Of a stretch of 64,000 nt of DNA, positions 37,040 to 45,668 are shown in pieces. The notes below the pieces were generated by a model, which did not search any database, was not told where the DNA came from, and saw only the letters and a program-made list of their open reading frames with translations. Positions within the stretch are counted from its first letter, which is position 1. Every line of letters starts with the position of its first letter. Location: the NCBI GenBank assembly GCA_013306675.1, contig JABLUY010000054.1:96797-160796 (forward strand). The letters are read 5' to 3'. This DNA is from Thraustochytrium sp. TN22. Its lineage: Eukaryota; Sar; Bigyra; Thraustochytrida; Thraustochytriidae. The position numbers and the translations under genes are program-made.

Positions 37040-37850
37040 TCGAGCGCACGGCGCGGCGCGCGCGGGACGCGGTCAGGCTCCCGGCGTGCGGCGCTTCGTC
37101 GCGACGCGTGACGTCAACGACAACCTCAAAGCCGGCACCATCAAGCTCGCTGACATCGACGGCGGTGGCGGCGTGCTCTGACGATGCCTTTGATCTCATC
37201 AAGCTGAAGGAGGGTGCCGGTGCCTTCAAGCCGCGCCACGAATGGTCGACGGAAGACGTCGCGGAACAGTTCGTGCTTGACAAGACGCGCGAAGTGCTCG
37301 CCGAGCAGTCCTATATGAACGCCGCCAGGAGTGGCATTGCGCGCCGCGAGGGCGTCGAAGGCATTGGTGTCGGTGCTAACATCCAGAGCCGTCAATCTTC
37401 ACGAGCCGCGTGCTCCATGAGAGCGCAGCGTGCAGCGCGCCGCCCTTGGGCGCGAATTCTTTCGCATCAATCAAAGCCTCCCGCTCGTCGGCGAAAATTT
37501 CCGGGATCTGCGAGTCAAGTTCACGATGGCAGCGCAAGGCAGCGCAAAGTCGCCGCTCAGGGAGAACATGTGCGCGCCCAGAAAGGTCCTCTTGTTCCCG
37601 CGCACGGCCTCTGCCGAGCTCTCCTCGTCATCGCCGTCGAAGCTTGCCTGCCACCTGCCCCATCCCGTTTCGCAGCGCTGTGCAGGTAGGAGAGCATGTT
37701 CTTGAGGCCCTTGCGCAGAACGCTGCTCATTTTGGAGATTGTGGCCCTGCCTGGCCATGGCTGGCGGAGGAAGAGCGTGCGCTCTGCGGACATGACGATG
37801 CAGTCGAGGATCTTGGCGCTTGGCGCTTGGCGCCGTGTTGTGCACTCCGC
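37040..37850 (-). pseudogene. Frameshifted coding relic
   Basis: On the minus strand, protein-like sequence passes through at least three frames. One piece starts at an ATG (37793) and includes SSVLRKGLKNMLSYLHS. The next includes DGDDEESSAEAVRGNKRTF. A third, around 37520-37400, includes EREALIDAKEFAPKGG. A fourth includes VKHELFRDVFRRPFVARLE. A 10-bp direct repeat (TTGCGCTGCC-like) sits at one frame change near 37535. The family is not recognised. Unseen introns are an alternative, but no GTAAGT-type sites were found at the junctions. Confidence 0.35.
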
Positions 37851-37919
37851 CCGTCCGATTTCAGGCTTTGCGGTTCTCTCTTCATGAGCTTGCAGCTCTT
37901 GAGTTTGCGTTTGCCAAAG

Positions 37920-38315
37920 CTAGCACGATCGGTACGTGCGGATGGAAAGTCCGGCGACCAGCTTGATGATGCGGCTACAGTCGTGTGTTTGGGCACGAGC
38001 TACTAAGGACGTCAAGGACTCTCGGAACAGCACTGCACTTGCATTCGGGCCGAGCTCGAGGAGACCGTGAGCAGCAGCAGGTAGAGTCTCGTCCGTTTTT
38101 GCGAGAAGACCGTGAACAGCTGCAGGCAGGATTTCATTCATTCTTGCCATTTTCTTGCAATGGAGAGCGCTTGTGTTGCTCGTCCTCTGGGGCGTATCCA
38201 CGCTTGTGTTGCTCGTCCTCTGGGGCGTGTCCATGTGTTTCTGCTGCGGCACGGGTCTCTGGTGTGGTGCTCGGCACCTTTGTGAACGTGCTTGATGGGA
38301 TGCGTTCAAATACAC
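37920..38315 (-). other. Coding-like stretch with two tandem 33-bp repeats
   Basis: The minus-strand frame contains two copies of an 11-residue unit (DTPQRTSNTS) from exact-length 33-bp repeats at 38168-38200 and 38201-38233. These differ at one base. Below them a duplicated segment of about 45 nt (38057-38140) encodes LPAAVHGLL and LPAAAHGLL. It ends RSC-stop at about 37920. It may belong to the same decayed gene as its neighbours. Confidence 0.35.
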
Positions 38316-38404
38316 AGACGAACGGTGTCGCCTGCGCCGCTCAGCCTCGCTCGCTCCCCGCGAGCGGAGCTGTTTGCGCGCGCCGGCGCCGCCCTCTCGT
38401 GCAG

Positions 38405-39390
38405 TTATAGCTCGACCTCGGCGGCGTCTTCCTCCAACTCATTCAAGAAGTCGTCGACTAGTTCGCGCGGAGCACGGTCTGCTTCGGCCTTGCGCAAGTC
38501 GGCCGGGCGTGCCAATTGACTGTCCTTGACCAGCGCGGAATCTCGCTCGGCCGCGTGGCCCACGAGCTCCTCAACGTACGAGTTCACCTCGAGGCGCAAG
38601 TCAAGGAGCGTCAGCGTCATCTCGACGAGCAGAGAGGCGGCGATGCTGACCGCGAGCTCGCTGGCGCGCGGGTCCTCCTCCTCGGCGCTGTCCGAGGGAG
38701 GCAGGAGTCTTGCGCGCGCGCGCGCCCAGGCGGACGACACCAGGCCACTCGCCAGCGGAGCCGAGGCTTCGCTTCTTGCTGAGCTCGCGGAGCCCGGTGT
38801 CGTGCCTGCTCGCGGCGCAGCAGCTCGCGCGAGGCTGCTCTGGAGAAGGTGCCGGCGCTAAAGGGGAAGAGCGAGAAGTGCGAGGACTCCGCCTCGTCAG
38901 CGGCCTCGTGCAGGCGCTCACAGCGGTCCAGCGCGGCGCGTAGGTCCTCGACGAGCGCCGAGCTCTTGCGCACGAGCTGCACGGGCTCCAGGTCGAGGTT
39001 CTCTGCGCGCGGGCGCAGCCGCTCCAGACGCGCCTCCTTGGCACGCTCCCAGATGGGCTCCACCAGCAGCAGCGTGTCTACATGTGCGGCTGTATCTCAT
39101 GCGGCGTGCGGCTGCGCCAACCCACTCGCACGTATGGCTTTGCCGCGTCGAGGCGCTCGGTAGGCTGCACGACTTGCGCGGCCAAGTCCAAGACCAGGCT
39201 CACGAGCCATGGCTGTGAATACAGCTCGGAAACCGGGTGCAGCGTGCTCTGTGACGCATGAATTCGTTCATTTCCACGCCCGGAGACCCCTTTCGCCCCC
39301 ATCTTTTTCTCGCGTGCTCGTTCTCCAATTTCTCGCTCCCTCGTGGCCGCTTGCATCCTCGCTCTCATGCTTGCACTGTGCCTCATTTAT
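38405..39390 (-). pseudogene. Second frameshifted coding relic
   Basis: Minus-strand protein-like pieces in successive frames: LHPVSELYSQPWLVSLVLDL with RVGWRSRTPHEIQPH (to about 39080); LLLVEPIWERAKEARLERL with SALVEDLRAALDRCERLHEA (39070-38830); and DLRLEVNSYVEELVGHA ending DDFLNELEEDAAEVEL-stop at 38405. A stop interrupts the first junction, and no good splice sites explain the switches. The composition matches real genes of this genome better than the surrounding noise. No family was recognised. Confidence 0.4.
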
Positions 39391-41125
39391 TGAACCGCTT
39401 GACCTCGCCAGCTATAGCCACAGCCGCCACTGACACTGCTAACTTGAACGCGGTGACGCCAGGACACTGGCAGGCAGGCCAGCCTGGGGCAGCCGCGGCT
39501 CTCGCTTGCTTGCTTGGTGGCCGGCCATCCCGGCTCCGCGGCCGCGGCCTCTTCGTATGCAATGACAAGTTGCGAGGCGTCAGGGCGGTGGGCGAGCAGT
39601 GGCCGCGTGGGGCGCGGCCGCGGTTCTAGCTAGCCTCTCCTGGCCGCCCCAGAGCGAGCACGGCATCACGGCGCACCGCAGTGGTCATGGCGGCGGTGAG
39701 GCAGGCGCGGGCGCGGAGGCAGGCGTGGCGGGCTGTAGTGGACAGGCGCCCCGCCGAGCAGGAGCCGCTCAGGATTCCGCGGCGCCAGGCATCCAATGTA
39801 CCCACTCCACGACGCGCGCCGGGGCGGGCGCGCCGCTTCCTGGCCACGGCTTCCCGGGGCTGGACGGGCCGCGCCTGGCCGCGCCGACGTCACGGCGCGG
39901 GCGCCGCGCCGGCGGCTCGCAGCTCGCAGCTCCCGTCCAGCGCCGCGCCGCGCCGCGCCGCGCCGCGCCGCGCTGCGCGGAGCCCCGGCCCGCGGACAAG
40001 CTGGCGGCTTGCGCGCAGCTCGGGCGCAGCTCCTGCGAGCACGAGCGCGGCTTGTGCGCAGCCCGCCGAGAAGCTGCTTGCAGCTGTTCGTGGCGGCTAC
40101 GTGGAGCTAGGGGCCCCCTTGCAGAAAGCTGCTCGTTGCGTGCAGCTTGGGCCGCAGCTCGCGCTACAGCTCGGCAGCTGCGTCAGGGCTCGCCGCTGGC
40201 GACAGCGCGGCCTCTTTCGGCGGGCGGCCGGCGTCTCCGCCCGCGGCGGCGGCGGCGGCGGCGGCGGCGGCCGCGGCGGCGGCCGCGGCAGGACGAGGAG
40301 GTGCCGAGTCGGCCGACGCAGCCAGTCGCAAGGCGCGGTTGGCTCACGCCCGGGTGCCGATGTTCGCCGGGCGAGTCGCGCGTCCTCGAGCTGGCGGCCC
40401 GCAGCCCGCGCGCGCTACCCGCACGCAAAAGCCCACATGCGCGCTTGCGAGAAGCTGGCCCCAGCGACTGCGGGAGGCCTGACTGTGAGGGCGCGGGGGC
40501 GCCGCCCTCGGGGCGGGGAAACCAGGCCCGACCCGCAGCCGCCCGCAGGGGCGTGGCGGGGCCTGGTGGCACGCGGCGGCGCCGTGCTGCAGGGCGGCGC
40601 CGCCTCCCAGGCGCGCCCGCGCCTGAGCCCGCGCTTTCGCCGTTGAGTCGCGCGGGGCTCGCTCGCCCCGCCGGCCACGCAGCCAGGCCGCCAGGCGCCG
40701 AGGCGCGGCGCGGGGCGGCGCTCTGCCTGCCTGCCTGCCTCCCTGCGGCCGCCGCCTGGCTGATCGCGCGGGCCGTGGGAGCGGGTGGGGGAGGGGGCGC
40801 CGACGCGACGCGACGCTTGAGACGCTTGGCAGCCGGTGGCGTTGGCCGGGCGCGCAGGCTGTCTGGCGCGCCGCAGGCTGCTTCCCGGAGCCCGGGCTGC
40901 GGGCGCGAGTCCCACAGCCCGCGCCGCGTCTGGCCAGCGGCGCCCGCCGCACAGTGGAGCGAGCGGCGGCGGCCAGCCGGGCCAGGGTCCAAAGTCGCCA
41001 CCGCACAGCGCAGGCACGGCCAGGCAGGCAGGTCGGCAGGCCAGGCCAGCCAGCCAGCCAGGTAGTAGTAGAAGAGCTGTGCCGTGCCCGGCGCGGCCAG
41101 GCAGCCCGAAGCCCTCGAAGAAGCC

Positions 41126-41172
<47 letters not shown>

Positions 41173-41554
41173 CCGCCTGCACCGTTGGCGTGCAGCGGCG
41201 AAGCGCGCGCGGGCCGGCGGCGCTCGGGCCGGCGGCGCTTCGCGATGCGGGGCTTCTCGCTGCGGCGACTGCGGAGCGTAGGCCGGCGGCGGCGCGGCGA
41301 GCGCAGCAAGCAGCAGCTCGGGGCCGCGAGCAGCGAGGAGCAGCTGCCCCGCTGTCGGCAAGCTGGCTGGGGGGGCCGGGTGGGGGTGCGGGGCAGGGGG
41401 TGGGCGGAGAGAGTCGCAGAGAGAGAGAGGCAGGAAGGCCGCTGGCCGGCGGGCGAGCCTTGTCGGGGCGAGCGCCGGCGCAGCGGGCAGCGAGCGGGCA
41501 AGCGGGCAAGCGCGCAAAGGCGCAGCGCCCGGCGCGCGGCGGCGGCGGCGGAGC

Positions 41555-41601
<47 letters not shown>

Positions 41602-41608
41602 AGCCGCG
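39391..41608. other. GC-rich 5' region of the histidine kinase gene; repeats only
   Basis: 2.2 kb without a credible gene. Repeats: (GCGCC)n at 39940-39972, GCG trinucleotides near 40240-40290, (TGCC)4 at about 40724-40740, GGCA/CCAG tetramers at 41018-41062, a pure (AG)n run at 41129-41170, and (GGC)n from about 41565 up to the histidine kinase ATG. Confidence 0.55.
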
Positions 41609-44233
41609 ATGGCGGCGTGCGTGCACGGCGCGCGCGGCGTCGGCCTGGCGGCCGTGGACGCGGAGGGGGGCCTGGTGGCGTGGAACAAGACCTTCGCCGC
41701 GCTCGTGGAGCACGGCGAGGGGAAGGAGGGGGCTGGGGAGACGAAGGAGGCGGACGCGGAGAAGGCCGAGGCGCTGCGCGCGGGAGGCAGCGTGTGGGCA
41801 GCGCTCGGCGTGAGCGACGCGGAGCGGCGGCGGCTCGAGTCGGAGGCCGAAGCCGAGGTGGTCTTGCGGCGCGCGCGGCCCGGCGTCGGCGTCAGGCTGC
41901 TGCAGGTGACGGCCGGCGAGCCGCCGGCCGAGGCCGAGGCGGACAGGGACGCCGTGGCGCTCATCGTGGAGGTGCAGGACGTGAGTCGACGCGCGCTGGC
42001 CGAGGAGCGCGTGGAGAACATCCTGGAGACCTCCTTTGACGGCTTTTGGGACTGGCACATCAAGTCCGACTACGAGTACATGAGCCCCGGATTCTGGAAG
42101 CACTTCGGCTATAAGCCGGAGGAGAAGGAGCACAGGCCGGCCGCGTGGATGGACATGATCTTCAAGGAGGATCTCGACGTGGCCATGTATAATCTTGGCA
42201 AGCACGTGGAGACCAAGGGCGCGCACCCTTACTTTCAGGAGGTGCGCTACCGCCACAAGGACGGCCACACCGTCTACGTGCGCTGCAAGGGCCGCGTGGT
42301 GGAGTGGGACGCCGACGGCAGCGCCGTGCGCATGGTCGGCACGCACACGGACGTGACGGAGCTCAAGGGCCAAATTGCCGAGACCACGCGCAAGAGCGAG
42401 GCTATCGAGCTGCAGCGCCTCAAGCTGGAGCGCCTGCTCGAGGAGCAACGCCTGCTGCTGGACTCGGCCAACGCGCCCATCTTTGGCGTCGATAAGACCG
42501 GCAAGATCAACGAGTGGAACCGCACCATGGCCAGCACCTTTGACCTGCCGCGCGAGCGCGCGCTCGGCCTCGAGCTCTCGCGCTTCGCGCTCGACGATGA
42601 CGCGCGCGAGGAGCTCGCGGCCGCCGTAGAGCAGGCGCTCGCCGGTCACACGCGCAACAACCTCTGGGTCCGCCTGCGCTCGCCCCTGACCAAGGGCGAC
42701 GCCTCCCTTCTCGTCAACATGACGCGCCGCGTCTCCCTCGAGGACGGCTCCGTCATGGGCGTCTTTTTCCTCGCACAAGACGTCACCGAGCTCATGCGCG
42801 CGCGCGAGAACGCCATTCGCGAGCGCGAGCGTGCCAGCGCCGAGACCGCACTCAACGAGTTCATGGCCCACGAGGTGCGCAACCCGCTCGCCGCCGCACT
42901 TTCGGCCTGCAGCTTCGCGCGCGAGGACATCATGGCCGGCAAGGCCGTCCACCCGGCCGACAGCGTCATCGCCGACCTTGACGTCGTGCGTGCTAGCCTC
43001 TCCTACATCCAGGAGCTCCTCACCAATGTACTCGACCTCAACCGCCACAGCACCGAGAAGCTCGCGCTCTGCCCGCGCCGCACACTTGTGCGCGACGACG
43101 TGCTCGAGCCCATAGTCGCTATGCTCTCGTACCGGAGCAAGGACCTCGACGTGGAGCTCAAGTGCGACGACGAGCTCGATGTCTTCGTCGATAGCTTGCG
43201 TCTCAAGCAGGTCGTCATGAACATCGCCACCAATGCCACCAAGTTCACGCTGCGCGGCTTTGTGCGCATTCACGCCTGGTCCGAACCCGTCGACGGAGAC
43301 CCGTCGCGGACGCTGCTCACCGTCTCCATTGAGGACAGCGGCCGCGGCATCCCGGAGGCCATGCGCGCAAAGCTCTTCCGCCGCTACTGCAATCTCGCCT
43401 CGCAAGACATGCGCGGCAGCGGCCTCGGTCTTTGTCTGAGCAAGCAGCTCATCGAGCAGATGGGCGGCTCCATCGTGCATGACCCGACCTACTCTTCCGG
43501 CGTCGAGGGGTCCCCTGGCTGCCGCTTCGTCATTCGCGTCGTGCTCCCGGTCGGCACCTCAGACCGCGACTCGGACGCCGCTTCGGATTCCGCCGTCGCA
43601 AATGCCGCTTCTGACGAGAAAGCTGACGCCGGCCCAGAAAGCCCACGAGCTGATGCCGCCTCGGCCGCGTCTGCCACGGCCGCGGCCCGCCCACCCTCAG
43701 CAGCGGCCAAGAGGCCGCGGCCTGGCACCGTGGCGGCTGTCGGCGGCGCGGCATCAGCCGATGCCAAGAACGGAACCGACGCTGCAAACTCATCCCTCCC
43801 TCCTCGCGCGCGGGCCATGGTGGTGGACGATGACATGGTGGTCCGCATGACCGTGCGCCGACAGCTCGAGCGCCTACACCTTGGCTGGACCTTCACCGAA
43901 GCCATCAACGGCGAAGACGCACTCTCCAAGCTCAAAACGAGTCACGCGGCACACGAGCCCTACGATATCGTCATTGTGGACCACTTCATGCCCTTGACCG
44001 GCGGCATCATGGACGGCGCGCAGACGATTGCCCGCCTACGCGAGTTCGATCCCAGCGTCGTCATCATCGGCATGTCAGGTAACGACCAGAAGGCCGCCCA
44101 CATTCGCAGCGGAGCGCAGAGCTTCTGGCCCAAGCCGCTGCCCCCTTCCAACCGTCTTCGCCGCGACCTCGTCGAAGCCTTTCACGCAACGACTTTGACC
44201 AAGCGTCGGAAGCTCGAAGCCGCTAATGCATGA
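41609..44233 (+). CDS. Hybrid histidine kinase with PAS domains and receiver
   Basis: 874 residues from the ATG at 41609, no membrane span, so probably soluble. A divergent PAS-like N-terminus (about 1-125) is followed by a clear PAS/PAC (about 130-250; SFDGFWDWHI, then VRMVGTHTDVTE) and another PAS (about 285-390; ANAPIFGVDKTGKINEWN). The HisKA dimerisation helix carries the phosphoacceptor His421 in AHEVRNPLA. The ATPase domain shows the N box (MNIATNATKF, about 536-545), the G1 box DSGRGIP and the G2 box GSGLGLCLSK. A Ser/Ala/Pro linker leads to a receiver with acidic VDDD, phosphoacceptor Asp791 (VDHFMP) and Lys in WPKP. All phosphorelay residues are present. Such kinases pass phosphate to an HPt protein; the sensed signal (redox, light or ligand) is unknown. 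Confidence 0.93.
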   Translation: MAACVHGARGVGLAAVDAEGGLVAWNKTFAALVEHGEGKEGAGETKEADAEKAEALRAGGSVWAALGVSDAERRRLESEAEAEVVLRRARPGVGVRLLQVTAGEPPAEAEADRDAVALIVEVQDVSRRALAEERVENILETSFDGFWDWHIKSDYEYMSPGFWKHFGYKPEEKEHRPAAWMDMIFKEDLDVAMYNLGKHVETKGAHPYFQEVRYRHKDGHTVYVRCKGRVVEWDADGSAVRMVGTHTDVTELKGQIAETTRKSEAIELQRLKLERLLEEQRLLLDSANAPIFGVDKTGKINEWNRTMASTFDLPRERALGLELSRFALDDDAREELAAAVEQALAGHTRNNLWVRLRSPLTKGDASLLVNMTRRVSLEDGSVMGVFFLAQDVTELMRARENAIRERERASAETALNEFMAHEVRNPLAAALSACSFAREDIMAGKAVHPADSVIADLDVVRASLSYIQELLTNVLDLNRHSTEKLALCPRRTLVRDDVLEPIVAMLSYRSKDLDVELKCDDELDVFVDSLRLKQVVMNIATNATKFTLRGFVRIHAWSEPVDGDPSRTLLTVSIEDSGRGIPEAMRAKLFRRYCNLASQDMRGSGLGLCLSKQLIEQMGGSIVHDPTYSSGVEGSPGCRFVIRVVLPVGTSDRDSDAASDSAVANAASDEKADAGPESPRADAASAASATAAARPPSAAAKRPRPGTVAAVGGAASADAKNGTDAANSSLPPRARAMVVDDDMVVRMTVRRQLERLHLGWTFTEAINGEDALSKLKTSHAAHEPYDIVIVDHFMPLTGGIMDGAQTIARLREFDPSVVIIGMSGNDQKAAHIRSGAQSFWPKPLPPSNRLRRDLVEAFHATTLTKRRKLEAANA

Positions 44234-45668
44234 CATTGGCGTGACATTGGCAAGCAAACTCGCGTCTGCGCGCACCTCACGCTTGCTCCATCTGCAGGTG
44301 TGAGTGCGACGTGACCTCATGTACTACCCGCGGCGGCTACTTTTCCTCCCTCGCCGCTCTCATAAAACCGCTGCCAACCCGCGCTCTCTTCTGACGTTGC
44401 ACCGCTTTGCGGGAGCTCGGGCAATGCAGCAAGGGGATTCACACAGCGAACGGAGGTCGACTTTTGTCAAGAGAGAGAATCTTGCTGCTGCATCTGCGGC
44501 GCTCTCTCTGTCTACTGATTTCCGCACTCGCCGTCGCAATCTCTCTCGCGGCGCCGTGACCTCAAAACCAAATCTCTTATTCTTTGACGATGCATGGGTG
44601 AGTCCAATCTGGTACCTTGTTGGTGCCAGTGGTGGTCTTATCCGTATCAACCTGATACAACGGTGACCTCTGATTCGTTAAGTTAAGTCGCTCGAGGGCG
44701 AGAGGGCGAGGGCGTCATCAGCCACGCGTCAGATCACATGCGGTCGCTCTTGTGTCGATCAAGTCACGCGTCGGATCGCATGTGGTTGCACTCGTGTCGT
44801 TCAAACCACGTTTGCACTCGTGACGTATCATGGAAGTCACGTGCCAAACCACGCACGCGTTGCTCGCTCTTGTGATCAGATCCCGCTCCAAGAACCTCTC
44901 CCGGCACGTGGAACTCTCCGCTCATCTCTTCCTGATCAGTCCCAGACGCAAGGCCCTCCGCCTCCCTCAGCTCCCGTCCTCCGGGTCCTTCACCAAATCC
45001 AAGCCCTTCACCCAATCAACCATCATCAGCATCCGCAGCATCGTGGCCGCCGCAGCCTCGCCGCGGTCTTGCCTCGGATGGTCTCTCCGCCACGCCAGGT
45101 GTCCGCGACCGACCACGGGGCCTTGACCATGGTCATGACCTTGAACTCGGCCTCGACCTTGCCCACGACCATTTCGACCTTGACCATGGCCGCGAACCTG
45201 AAATCGGCCTAGGCCTTGCCCGAGGCCGTGCCGTGACGGCGACCGCGGCGCCGCAGGCCGCGTCCTCGGCCCCGCCGGCCGCCCCTTCTCCCCCACGCTG
45301 CAGCGCTGGTACCCCACCCGGTACCAGAGGCGAGCCTTTTCTTTTCCGGCCGAAGGCAAGGCGACTCGGCCTCGGCCCAAGACAGAGCCGAGACCCCGCG
45401 CGGCGCCCGCGCGCGCGAGACGAGCGGCGGGCGGCGGCGCGGCGCGCGCGGCGCGGCGCGAGGCAGCGGCGCGCGGCGCGGCGCGGCGCGGCCGGCGCGG
45501 CGCGGGCGACGCGGGCGCGGCGGCGGCGGCGCGAGCAGCGGCGGCGGCGCGCGCGGCGGCGGCGCGGCGGACGTTGGGCGGCGACCGGCCCAGGCAGCGC
45601 AGCTACGAGTCCAGCCAGCGCGGGTACGGGGGCGAGCAGGCGGCGAGCGGCGCGCGCGCGGCGGGAGC
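44234..45668. other. Intergenic region with two short repeat families
   Basis: 1.4 kb between two plus-strand genes. Two imperfect 41-bp tandem copies lie at about 44723-44800 (CACGCGTCAGATC / CACGCGTCGGATC). CTTGACCATGG-type direct repeats lie near 45120-45225. From 45400 the DNA becomes CGG/GCG-rich up to the phosphatase ATG. No gene seen. Confidence 0.5.

Noticed and set aside
40415-43480. 1021-codon open frame antisense to the histidine kinase
   Set aside because: Runs through microsatellites and has no recognisable domain; the sense kinase is intact.
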